Shown one piece after another: positions 1 through 6,968 of a stretch of 10,397 nucleotides of DNA (position 1 is the stretch's first letter; each line of letters starts with the position of its first letter). Position numbers and translations under genes: made by a program. The stretch comes from Bacillota bacterium. Its GTDB lineage: Bacteria; Bacillota; Dethiobacteria; Dethiobacterales; Dethiobacteraceae. Under the pieces are notes generated by a model. It was not told the DNA's origin and searched no databases. It saw nothing but the letters and a program-made list of their open reading frames with translations. The stretch is taken from NCBI GenBank assembly GCA_012841735.1, contig DUUE01000031.1, positions 1 to 10,397 of the forward strand, in the 5' to 3' direction.

Positions 1-239
1 AAAATGTTTTCCGCCTGTCCTGCATGCCCCAAAAGAAACAAAAGCTGCGCGCTGTCCATCCTTTCCAGAGAATGTTTCATCATTTCAACTTCGTCCAGGT
101 GCAGCTGTAGCTGCATGACGGCGGAATCGGCGGCGGACTGCAGCTGCAAAATACGGTTTACTGCAATCCCCCCCGCCAGAAAAACCGCGGCAATCAGCAG
201 TATACACCCTGCTATCGTTCTCTTGCGCAAACTTGTCAT
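1..239 (-). CDS. Membrane-anchored protein, probable sensory/chemoreceptor N-terminus (partial)
   Basis: This is the 5' part of a leftward gene that leaves the window at base 1; 79 codons are visible. The start is the ATG at 239, with a G-rich ribosome binding site (GGTGAGGGG) directly upstream. The protein begins MTSLRKRT, a short basic stretch, followed by one strongly hydrophobic segment at about residues 9-25 (GCILLIAAVFLAGG). After this comes a polar heptad-like helix rich in Leu, Gln, Glu and Met (RILQLQSAADSAVMQLQLHL). A basic start, one membrane anchor and then an extracytoplasmic helical bundle is typical of methyl-accepting chemotaxis proteins and other one-anchor sensors, but no diagnostic domain lies inside the window. 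It follows the MFS transporter gene by 99 bp on the same strand and could share its transcript. Function is inferred from architecture only. Confidence 0.6.
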   Translation of the reverse strand, partial: MTSLRKRTIAGCILLIAAVFLAGGIAVNRILQLQSAADSAVMQLQLHLDEVEMMKHSLERMDSAQLLFLLGHAGQAENI

Positions 240-338
240 TCCCCTCACCCCCCGAAGCACATCTGCATACGGCGCAGAAACTTCGCCTTTTTATTTGGTC
301 CGGCGAAAAGTAAAAGAACAAATTTTTATCTCTGTTAA

Positions 339-1685
339 TTACTGCTTTGCAGCGGTTGCCTTTTGCTGCTGTATCCGGGCAAGCTGTTCATCAGTCAGGT
401 TGTAAAACTGGAAAATAATGACGGACAAAAGCGCCAGGAATGCCGGAATCAGCGTGGTTAAGGAACTGATGGCATCTGTTACGGCCGCCGTCGGCACTTT
501 GTTGGCTTCATATCCCACCAGGGCAAGGCTGTAGCCGGCAAGCCCCCCGGCCAGGGCGATGGCTGCTTTGATCGGCATGGATGTCATGGACATGACAATG
601 CCTTTCGCATTTTTGCCCGTCTTCCATTCGGCATAATCGGAAACATCGGAAAAAAGCACACTGGAAAGATTAAGAACAATACTGTTGCCGACTGAAAACA
701 AAGCGCAGAAAGCAATAAAGACGGCCGTCTGTCCGGCAAAACGCCAGGCAGCCAGCATAGCGGCACAGGAAATACACATACCGATAACCCAGGTTGTTTT
801 CTTGGCAAAAGACCGGGCTATGGGCTGGCCGAGCAGGGAACCAAGCAGTGCCCCTGCGCTCAGGCTGGTAAAGAAATAAGTCGTCCCCGACATATCCCGG
901 GCAACATACTTAAAGTAATAAACGGCGAAACTGAAGACAATGGAAAAGGCGGTGTTGCGGCTGATTTCTGCCAGGACCAGCACCACCAGCGGCCTGTTGT
1001 GAAAAATTTGCCTGGCCATCTCCCGCACAGTAACGGCCTGCCGCTTCTCCCTGACAGCTGTTTCCGGCTCAAAACCCCTGGCGGCATGGGCCATGAGGAG
1101 AAAACCGGCAACCTGCAGCACGGCAAAAACAATAATCGTCAGCAAAAATCCCCGGGCTTCGTTGCCGCCCCCCAAAGCCATGATCATGGGCATGGTAATG
1201 AGGCCAAAAAGTATCTGACCGGATGACATAACCTGCACCCTGCGGCAGGACAGGCGGACACGATCTTCAGCCGTGGTGGCAATGACAGGATAGAGGGCAA
1301 ACTGTGCCACCTCCGAGAGGTTAAGAAACACATGGGCCACAATATACATACAGCCCATAAACATAAGTTTAACCCCCGCGGGCAGGGCAAAATCCGTAAA
1401 CATCAGGACGCCGAAAACTGCGGCCATGGGGGGAGCAATCAGCAGCCAGGACCTGTATTTCCCCCAGCGTAAATTTGTTTTCTCCACAATCCCGCCGCTG
1501 ACCGGCACGGAAACAGTGTCAACAATGCGGGCGACAAGTAACAGTGAACCCACTGCTGCGGCACCAATCCCGACCACATCAGTCAGAAAATAGACATAAT
1601 AACTGGAGATGAGACACATCATTAACACAAAACCTAATGTTCCGAAAGCAAATGCATTAATTACACTCTCTTTCAGCCTGGCCAT
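339..1685 (-). CDS. GPH-family (MelB-like) MFS cation:substrate symporter
   Basis: This 448-residue polytopic membrane protein has about 12 hydrophobic segments, the usual length for the glycoside-pentoside-hexuronide:cation symporter family, which imports sugars or related solutes with Na+ or H+. Family marks are TDVVG at about residues 35-39 and RIVDTVSVPVSG followed by RWGKYRSWLL at about 53-82, matching the MelB-type 'RIxDxxxDP...RWGKxRPW' region. The start is the ATG at 1685, not the in-frame ATG at 1721, because GGGAGG lies 5 bases upstream of 1685. By eye alignment to MelB, Asp55 is kept (Asp56 here), but the positions of MelB Asp19 (sugar) and Asp59 (cation) look like Val. The substrate may therefore not be a galactoside and coupling may differ. 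No catabolic gene is adjacent, so the substrate is unknown. The gene is divergent from the tRNA operon. Confidence 0.85.
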   Translation of the reverse strand: MARLKESVINAFAFGTLGFVLMMCLISSYYVYFLTDVVGIGAAAVGSLLLVARIVDTVSVPVSGGIVEKTNLRWGKYRSWLLIAPPMAAVFGVLMFTDFALPAGVKLMFMGCMYIVAHVFLNLSEVAQFALYPVIATTAEDRVRLSCRRVQVMSSGQILFGLITMPMIMALGGGNEARGFLLTIIVFAVLQVAGFLLMAHAARGFEPETAVREKRQAVTVREMARQIFHNRPLVVLVLAEISRNTAFSIVFSFAVYYFKYVARDMSGTTYFFTSLSAGALLGSLLGQPIARSFAKKTTWVIGMCISCAAMLAAWRFAGQTAVFIAFCALFSVGNSIVLNLSSVLFSDVSDYAEWKTGKNAKGIVMSMTSMPIKAAIALAGGLAGYSLALVGYEANKVPTAAVTDAISSLTTLIPAFLALLSVIIFQFYNLTDEQLARIQQQKATAAKQ

Positions 1686-1690
1686 TTTTT

Positions 1691-1696
1691 CCTCCC
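1691..1696 (-). promoter_or_regulatory. Ribosome binding site deciding the MFS transporter start
   Basis: On the minus strand this reads GGGAGG, 5 bases upstream of the ATG at 1685. It supports that start over the ATG at 1721, which would add 12 polar residues unlike the family N-terminus. Confidence 0.75.
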
Positions 1697-1721
1697 TGTC
1701 TGCTTGCACACTTGCCTGCAT

Positions 1722-1897
1722 TCAGCTGTAACTATTCTTCGGGCTATATTTCAGCATATCAGTATTTGCATTATTCATACTGCTGCTATAATATTCGTGC
1801 CGGCCCCGCCCCTTTTCCTCCCGGCAGGCAAAAATTATTTAGCCTTTGCCGGGCAATTTTGTCCGCCGCCAGGCGGCGGCTGCCAATTTCTTTGCCC
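1722..1897. other. Divergent intergenic region between MFS gene and tRNA operon
   Basis: No gene is supported here. The stretch should hold the leftward promoter of the transporter, but I could not pick a convincing -35/-10 pair for it. It includes a GC-rich perfect inverted repeat (listed separately). Confidence 0.5.
1863..1879. repeat. GC-rich perfect inverted repeat
   Basis: CCGCCGCC and GGCGGCGG flank a single A, giving a 17-base perfect inverted repeat that could form a hairpin with a small loop. It ends 18 bases before the tRNA promoter. Neither strand has a following T-run, so it is not a standard intrinsic terminator. Its role is unknown; it could insulate the divergent transcripts. 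Confidence 0.6.
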
Positions 1898-1926
1898 TTG
1901 ATTTTTGCAGTCGCTTGCGTTACAAT
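1898..1926 (+). promoter_or_regulatory. Sigma-70/SigA-type promoter of the tRNA-Ala/tRNA-Val operon
   Basis: TTGATT at 1898-1903 and TACAAT at 1921-1926 are separated by 17 bases, a near-consensus vegetative promoter. Transcription would begin near 1933, a few bases before tRNA-Ala at 1940, which fits a stable-RNA promoter with a very short leader. Confidence 0.75.
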
Positions 1927-1939
1927 GATTAATGCACAC

Positions 1940-2015
1940 GGGCGTGTAGCTCAGCCGGGAGAGCGCTTGGTTCGCATTCAAGAGGCCAGGGGTTCAAGTC
2001 CCCTCACGTCCACCA
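1940..2015 (+). tRNA. tRNA-Ala (anticodon CGC)
   Basis: A full 76-nt cloverleaf can be drawn with encoded CCA. The acceptor stem GGGCGTG (1940-1946) pairs with CACGTCC (2005-2011) and includes the G3:U70 wobble that identifies alanine tRNAs. The D-stem is GCTC/GAGC. The anticodon stem CTTGG/TCAAG has loop TTCGCAT, giving anticodon CGC at 1973-1975, which reads GCG. The T-stem AGGGG/CCCCT has loop TTCAAGT. The discriminator is A at 2012, then CCA. It is the first gene of a two-tRNA operon, 6 bases before tRNA-Val. Both tRNAs carry C34 anticodons and decode rare-class G-ending codons. Confidence 0.93.
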
Positions 2016-2021
2016 TAACAT

Positions 2022-2096
2022 GGGGCTATAGCTCAGGGGGAGAGCGCCTGACTCACATTCAGGAGGCCACTGGTTCGATCCCAGTTAGCCCCACCA
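2022..2096 (+). tRNA. tRNA-Val (anticodon CAC), island integration site
   Basis: This 75-nt gene folds fully. The acceptor stem GGGGCTA (2022-2028) pairs with TAGCCCC (2086-2092), the D-stem is GCTC/GAGC, and the anticodon stem CCTGA/TCAGG has loop CTCACAT, giving anticodon CAC at 2054-2056 (reads GTG). The T-stem ACTGG/CCAGT has loop TTCGATC, and discriminator A plus encoded CCA follow. From 2048 to the base after CCA it is repeated exactly at 9111-9160, so the 3' half is the attachment core of an inserted island. The insertion restored the gene, because the island brought an identical 3' half, so the tRNA should remain functional. Confidence 0.93.
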
Positions 2097-2097
2097 T
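2048..2097 (+). repeat. attL: 50-bp attachment-site repeat within tRNA-Val
   Basis: These 50 bases, from the anticodon stem through the CCA plus one T, are identical to 9111-9160. The identity stops at 2047/9110 (C against T) and at 2098/9161 (G against T). Duplication of a tRNA 3' half at both ends of a mobile segment is the signature of site-specific insertion by a tyrosine recombinase. Confidence 0.93.
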
Positions 2098-2100
2098 GAA

Positions 2101-2123
2101 AAACCCCGATAACATCGGTGTTT
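2101..2123 (+). terminator. Hairpin just after tRNA-Val, possible weak terminator
   Basis: AAAC-C-CCGAT (2101-2110) pairs with ATCGG-T-GTTT (2114-2123) around loop AAC, about nine pairs with one mismatch, beginning 5 bases after the tRNA. The right arm ends in TTT and is followed by ATAGAT, so the T-tail is short. It probably helps end the tRNA transcript now that the chromosomal terminator lies beyond the island. Confidence 0.5.
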
Positions 2124-2129
2124 ATAGAT

Positions 2130-2159
2130 ATTAGAAGGCCCGTTAAGGGCCTCTAATTT
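2130..2159. terminator. Bidirectional terminator-like hairpin at left island end
   Basis: AGGCCC (2136-2141) and GGGCCT (2147-2152) pair perfectly around loop GTTAA. The stem extends through TTAG/CTAA with one bulged A, and is followed by ATTT on the plus strand. It could terminate rightward tRNA transcripts and leftward transcripts from the hsd operon and integrase remnant. Confidence 0.6.
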
Positions 2160-2175
2160 ACCAGTTATTAGTTAA

Positions 2176-2225
2176 CGTGTGATTAGCGTGTGCTTACAGC
2201 TCCGAAAGAAAAAAGCGTGTGATAT
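2176..2225 (+). repeat. Left CGTGTG repeats, probable integrase arm sites
   Basis: CGTGTGATTAG at 2176 is followed directly by CGTGTGCTTAC at 2187, an 11-bp tandem pair, with a third copy, CGTGTGATAT, at 2216. The same tandem arrangement occurs near the right end at 8978-8999. Location 80-130 bp inside the attachment core on both sides fits arm-type binding sites of a tyrosine integrase. Function is inferred. Confidence 0.6.
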
Positions 2226-2229
2226 TACA

Positions 2230-2247
2230 ACCACAATATATTGTGGT
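2230..2247. repeat. 18-bp perfect palindrome
   Basis: ACCACAATATATTGTGGT is identical on both strands, with no spacer. It lies inside the integrase remnant, just where homology to integrases ends after the HDLR box, and next to the CGTGTG repeats. It could be a dimeric regulator or excisionase site, or a scar of the rearrangement that truncated the gene. Confidence 0.7.
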
Positions 2248-2472
2248 ACTATATGTTGTGACTCCCCGCAGGTCATGGAAAGAGTATATGGTAAACCTAA
2301 TCTGGTTGTGATTTCCATGTGGAACCGCAGGAGGTTGTCCGGGATAGTGGGTGTGTCATTGCTGGTGGCGAACACGTACCCGCTTTTCATCCCGGCTTTT
2401 TCTTGTAATTCCATAAGCTTCGCAAGCCGGTCGCGTACATATCTGGATATGGGGATTTCGCGGTCCGGGTAC

Positions 2473-2500
2473 GCCCGCTCAATAGCGGGCATTTTTGTTT
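2473..2500 (+). terminator. Strong intrinsic-terminator-shaped hairpin, plus strand
   Basis: GCCCGCT (2473-2479) and AGCGGGC (2484-2490) pair perfectly around loop CAAT and are followed by ATTTTTGTTT. It is a textbook plus-strand terminator, yet no plus-strand gene ends here. It overlaps the first codons of the leftward integrase remnant, so it may mark a junction where another sequence was joined, or may block antisense readthrough into hsdR. Confidence 0.6.
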
Positions 2501-2647
2501 AGAAGACTGTTGATTTCTCGCTGCTCCGCAGGGAACTGTTACCCAAGTTATCAAGTAAGCATCCCGACGAATTCCCGCCTCGCAGAACCTCTTTTCTGCA
2601 GAGTTTAACGATTAGACCTATGTGCTTCGCGGGCTTCTGTATTGCTT
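2501..2647. other. Spacer downstream of hsdR with a small hairpin
   Basis: I see no supported gene. GCAGAA (2582-2587) and TTCTGC (2594-2599) form a 6-bp hairpin with no leftward T-run, so no clear terminator follows hsdR here. Leftward transcripts may run on to the hairpin at 2130-2159. Confidence 0.4.
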
Positions 2648-5600
2648 TTAATTATCTGCCCACATTTCGCACTGCCCAATAACGGTGGCAACGGCGTCTT
2701 CCATTCCCTCCGGCGGGTATTTGTATTTCCTCAGCAGCTTTTTGACCATGCGACGCATCCCCGCGCGTGCAGACTCTTTCTTCTGCCAGTCTATCGTGCG
2801 ATTCTTTCGAAGCATATCCGTAAGTTCGCGGGTCATGGCTACAAGTTCTTCGTTGCTATAAAAATCCTTTATGGCTTCTGGACGGGTAAGCGCGTCGTAA
2901 AAGGCCATTTCTTCCTCGTTAAGGCCCAGCGCTTCACCCTCTGCTTGTGCAGAAGCCATTTCTTTTGCCATCTTTAATAGTTCAGCAATGACTTCCTCAT
3001 TGGTAATCATGCCGTTAATGTACGCCTTCATGGCGCGGGAGAGCATCTCTGAAAACTTTTCACTCTTGACAAGGTTAGAACGACGATAGAGAGAAATTTG
3101 CTCGGCAAGCAGCTTCTTAAGGATTTCAACCGCTAGGTTTCGCTCCTTCATTTTGCCGATTTCTTCCAGGAATTTGGGGTCAAACAGCGAGAAGCCCGTA
3201 TCCACATCTGAAAACAGATTTATAACGCCTTCACTCTTGATGCTTGCTTTCAACAGCTCGCTGATACGTTCGTTAATCTCTTTAAAAGAGAGCGGCTTTT
3301 TCTCTCCCGTAATGCGGGTTAGGACCGTCCTAACTGCTTCAAAATAAGCCGCTTCCAACCTTTGCTCTGCGGTTAAAAGCGAACGGCAGAGAGACAGCGC
3401 CTGACGCAGTAGCATGGCTTCTTTTATAAACAGGTCTTTCTTGCTCGGCTTTTCACCATCCCACGAACCAGGGATAGTTGTATTTCGCCAGTCAAATACG
3501 TCACTGTCGGAACGGTTCACCTCAACGGCAGTTATAAAGTTCACGCCGCCTGCAATGGTTTTGGCGCGGACTAGGTCGCTGTCGGTAGTCAAGAACGCAG
3601 AATAATCGTAACCATGGAACAGGTTCCGGCAAACTTCCAGTTTCTCGATAAATTTCGGCAGGGCTGTTCTGGCGATATGCATGTCGCCGTAATTCTTCTT
3701 GTCCCGGTTTGTATAGTCGTTCATCGCCTGCTTCAGGGCCGAAGCGATGCCGACATAATCGACCACCAGCCCGCCTTCTTTATCTTTGTAAACGCGATTG
3801 ACCCGGGCGATTGCCTGCATCAGGTTGTGCCCGGTCATTGGTTTATACACATACATTGTGGCAAGAGATGGCACATCGAAACCCGTTAGCCACATATCCA
3901 CCACAATGGCAATTTTAAAAGGATCGTTGTCGTCCTTAAACTGTTTTGCCAACTCATCGCGGTTACGCTTATTTCCGATAATACCGTGCCAATCCTCGGG
4001 GTCCTGATTGCTCTCTGTCATCACCACGTGAACTTTCTCTCTCCACTCGGGGCGCAGCTCCAACAGCTTGCGATAGATCCTCATGGCTATGGGACGAGAA
4101 TAAGCCACAATCATGGCCTTGCCAGTCAGTTCGTATTGGCGGTTTTCCTCGTAATGTTTGACGATATCCTCGCACAGGGTCGTTATGGTCTCTTCTGCTC
4201 CGAGAATAGAATCTAAACGCCCAAGTTCCCTTTTACTCTTTTCGATGGCATAAGCCTCGGCGCTTTGCGCCATGATGTCATACTCTTCGTCAATCATCCG
4301 CAGAACGTCTTCGTTCAGTTTCAAGTTGATAACGCGACTCTCGTAATAAACAGGCACAGTTGCACCGTCTTCAACAGCCTGGGTCATATCATAAATATCT
4401 ATGTAATCGCCAAAAACCTCAATAGTAGAGCGGTCCTTGCTGGATATGGGCGTGCCTGTAAAGCCTATGTACGTGGCGTTGGGCAAGCTTTCCCGAATGA
4501 TAAGTCCGAAGGTTTTTTTAATACGTCCGGTTTCCGTGTCAACCTTCGCTTCCACATACTGGCTGCGGTGAGCCTCGTCTGCCATTATGACAATGTTTCG
4601 CCGTTCGGAAAGCACTTCTTCGGATTCTTCAAATTTCTGTGCCGTTGTGAAAATTATCCCGTGTGCCTGGCGCCCGGCAAGCAGTTCTCTTAAATGTTTA
4701 CGGCTTTCGGCCTGTACGGGGGTCTGCCGTAGGAAGTTCGAACACTTGCTAAATTGGCCAAAAAGCTGGTTGTCTAAGTCGTTGCGGTCGGTAATGACGA
4801 CAATGGTCGGAGAGCTCATGGCGTCCTGCAGCAGATGGGCGTAGAAAATCATCGACAGCGACTTACCGCTGCCCTGTGTATGCCAGAATACGCCACCCCT
4901 GCCGTCCGCAGCAGCTGCCTTTTTGGTGGACTCAATTGCTTTTCTCACGGCGAAGTATTGATGATAACCGGCCAAAATCTTGGCGTCGCCGGAGAAGCAG
5001 ATGAAGTTTTTAATTATATCCAGCAGCCGCGCCTTCTCGAACATTCCTTCAATAAGGGTGTCAAACTGGGCGTATTTCGTATTTTCGTAACTGCCGTCCT
5101 TTGATTTCCATTCCATGAAACGGTCTTCGCTTGCAGTAATGGTACCTGCCTTCGATATAGCAAGGTCGCTCATCACAAGAAAGGCGTTGTAGACGAACAG
5201 GGACGGAATCTCGTGCATGTAGTTGCGCAGTTGCAGGTATGCCTCAGACGCGTCAGTTTCTTCTCTAGACGGGGATTTGAGTTCAAATACGACCACGGGC
5301 AGGCCGTTTAAAAAGACGATAATATCCGGGCGCTTTGTGCTGTTTTCGACGATAGTCCATTGATTGGCCATGGTGAAGGTATTGTTATCAACGTTTTTAT
5401 AGTCCACCAAATGCACTAGGGAAGAACGCTGCTCACCGTTGTGAAAATAGCTCACCGAGACGCCGTTTTAGAGGTAATCCATAAACTGTTTGTTCTTATT
5501 TAAAAGCGAGCCGCCTTCTAGATTTTTCAGCTTGTAGACGGCCTCGGTGAGGGCTACATCCGGCAAAGAGGGATTAACCCGGCGCAACGCAGGCAGAATC

Positions 5601-5719
5601 TCGTCCATAAAAAGCGGCTCGGAATATTCCCGCTCCAGGTCGGGTCCGTAGATATGGTTATACCCAAGCGTGTCGCGAAAGATTTCGATAACTGCGCTTT
5701 CGAAGTTGGCCTCGTTCAT
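2648..5719 (-). pseudogene. hsdR: Type I restriction endonuclease subunit R, interrupted by an in-frame TAA
   Basis: HsdR is the DNA-translocating, cleaving subunit of type I R-M enzymes. The ATG at 5719 has a perfect AGGAGGT 6 bases upstream, and the frame to 2648 is 1024 codons, a normal HsdR length. Codon 84 is TAA (5468-5470): MDYL, stop, NGVSVSYFHNGEQ, with no frame change. The obvious ancestor is CAA (Gln), one C-to-T step. All else looks intact, numbered on the full frame: nuclease Asp132, Glu146-Leu-Lys148 (PDIIVF, FELK) with a QLRNY box after; Walker A TQGSGKS 281-287; DEAH 381-384; GFTGTP; and the helicase motif VI-like ARVNRVYK. The distal frame could begin at GTG 5455 (935 aa), but that codon has no ribosome binding site. 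It is the last gene of the operon, 49 bp after hsdS. Restriction is probably off, unless restart or readthrough occurs or the stop is a sequencing error. Confidence 0.88.
5468..5470 (-). other. Internal TAA stop codon in hsdR
   Basis: The minus strand reads CTC TAA AAC GGC. The frame is continuous on both sides, so this is a point nonsense change rather than an indel. TAA is not used for selenocysteine (TGA) or pyrrolysine (TAG), so programmed recoding is unlikely. Confidence 0.9.
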
Positions 5720-5725
5720 CGGATT

Positions 5726-5732
5726 ACCTCCT
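5726..5732 (-). promoter_or_regulatory. hsdR ribosome binding site
   Basis: The minus strand reads AGGAGGT, 6 bases before the ATG at 5719. It fixes that start over the upstream in-frame ATG at 5743, which has no such site. Its perfect state suggests translation initiation of hsdR has not decayed. Confidence 0.85.
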
Positions 5733-5768
5733 TCTGGCTTCATCGGAAGGTTTTGCGGTGTTAGGTCG

Positions 5769-6968
5769 TCAAGTGATGTATTCTAAATCAGCAACGGACA
5801 ACTCGCCGGACATTAGGCGGGGAAGGAGAGTGTTTCTAATCTGACGTAGTCGCAGATTTTCAAGGTAGTTTTGTTCAAATTGTGCGTAAATAGCCGCTAC
5901 CTTGTCACAGAAACAATCGATGATGTCATCGGTGGGTATAACCACGGTAAATGAGAGCGTCTCACTTGGTATCGCTCGTTGCCGACTGCCTGTCGACCCA
6001 GTAATGTGAGATAATAGGAAATCAGTAAATGCTGGGCTGTCAATGACTGCGTAATAGAAGTCTTTATGAGCAGGGTTCTTGGCCCGATAAACCATGAATT
6101 CAGTTGAACATACAGGGTGACTACTGATACAGTATGGTCTCCAAATACGTTTTTTGTCCGGATTAAGCTTGGAAATCAAGAAACAGTTTTTGTCCACGAT
6201 ATACTTATTGCTTTTAATTTCGGAAGCTAGTTCAAAAACGGGTAAGCGGTTTTCATCAAAAGCAGGGATACTGTAATGCTCCAAGATAATATCGGAGCAG
6301 GACTGAGGATTCATTGTCTTCGTACTAATCTCGACGACCTCACCAAGCGGAACTTCCCGCCAATCGCTGGGCATCTCTCCACCAAACGGTTCGAAATCCA
6401 CGAACCACGACTTGAAAATGGCCTGCGCTATCTGCTCTAAATGCTGATTTATCGCGTTGTTGATGGCAATTTTATCGTCTAGTATCCGCAAAGTATGCCC
6501 TATCTCTATTTGCTCGTCTAAAGGAGGAACAAGAATTTCAATGTTCTTTAGTACTCCTTCTTGAACGCGTTGACGGCCAGAGCTACCAACCATCGATTTG
6601 ATGGCTATCTCTCTTAATTGTGTACTCAAAGCCAAGTAGTAAATAAAGTCTTTGTCGCTAATGCCTGGCTTAGCTCGCATAACAATAAATTCTGTCGAAC
6701 CAAAACCAACTTCGCCGGCATCCAGAATATTAACCTGCGCGGTTTTACCATTTTCAAGGCATGGTGTAATACGCGCCATTAGAGTATCTCCATTGCGAAA
6801 TTTTGAACCACCATTAAACGGCGAAACTTCATAAGAGGAAATATCCCGTGTAAATGGTTGCAATTGTCCCATTAACACTTTTTTCGCCATCTTACCTTTG
6901 GGAATGCTCTCTCTTGGGTTGAACTCAATAAAGTCCTCGAGCTTTAACACTCGCCAATCAGATTTCAT
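5769..6968 (-). CDS. hsdS: Type I restriction-modification specificity subunit S
   Basis: HsdS binds the split DNA target and joins two HsdM (and HsdR) to it. This 399-aa protein has the usual two-fold layout: target-recognition domain 1 at about 1-150, a helical conserved region at about 150-195 (PPLDEQIEIGHTLRILDDKI, then IFKSWFVDFEPFGG), domain 2 at about 200-350, and a distal helical region at about 350-399 ending IRNTLLPRLMSGELSV, a hallmark of the family. The halves echo each other: STEFIVMRAKPG/DKDFIYY at 91-111 and STEFMVYRAKNP/KDFYYA at 288-307, and GSSGRQR/GSTGSRQR. The start is the ATG at 6968, which overlaps the end of hsdM by 11 bases and implies translational coupling; an in-frame ATT at 6974 is unlikely. 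The target sequence cannot be read from the protein by eye. Confidence 0.93.
   Translation of the reverse strand: MKSDWRVLKLEDFIEFNPRESIPKGKMAKKVLMGQLQPFTRDISSYEVSPFNGGSKFRNGDTLMARITPCLENGKTAQVNILDAGEVGFGSTEFIVMRAKPGISDKDFIYYLALSTQLREIAIKSMVGSSGRQRVQEGVLKNIEILVPPLDEQIEIGHTLRILDDKIAINNAINQHLEQIAQAIFKSWFVDFEPFGGEMPSDWREVPLGEVVEISTKTMNPQSCSDIILEHYSIPAFDENRLPVFELASEIKSNKYIVDKNCFLISKLNPDKKRIWRPYCISSHPVCSTEFMVYRAKNPAHKDFYYAVIDSPAFTDFLLSHITGSTGSRQRAIPSETLSFTVVIPTDDIIDCFCDKVAAIYAQFEQNYLENLRLRQIRNTLLPRLMSGELSVADLEYIT

Larger units (their letters stand above)
2172..2492 (-). pseudogene. Tyrosine recombinase (phage-type integrase) remnant, frameshifted and truncated
   Basis: Read leftward, the first frame gives REIPISRYVRDRLAKLMELQ, YVFATSNDTPTIPDNLLR and a helix ending TTRLGLPYT, which resembles the catalytic domain of phage-type integrases up to the linker before the H-x-L-R box. 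The next frame continues SFHDLR (about 2260-2280), the conserved box holding the second catalytic Arg. A one-base deletion after GLPY therefore explains the frame change. The box is followed by GVTTY instead of the usual HTxAT, and the later H/W and tyrosine boxes are missing. The N-terminal arm-binding and core-binding domains are also missing: a TAA lies just upstream of 2492 in the same frame. The position next to attL and the orientation toward the tRNA match an island integrase. It should be non-functional. Confidence 0.75.

Noticed and set aside
4..405. A 133-codon plus-strand open frame at the left edge.
   Set aside because: It is antisense to the membrane-anchored protein gene and the end of the transporter gene, both better supported.
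1787..1792. TATAAT on the plus strand in the divergent region as a promoter.
   Set aside because: The nearest -35-like string (TTGCAT) is only about 15 bases away and there is no gene for it to serve; the tRNA operon has its own better promoter.
1712..2134. A 140-codon plus-strand open frame across the tRNA genes.
   Set aside because: It translates through both tRNAs and has no ribosome binding site or plausible protein features.
5468..5470. Programmed stop-codon recoding in hsdR.
   Set aside because: The codon is TAA, not TGA or TAG, and no stem-loop or other recoding signal is evident just downstream.
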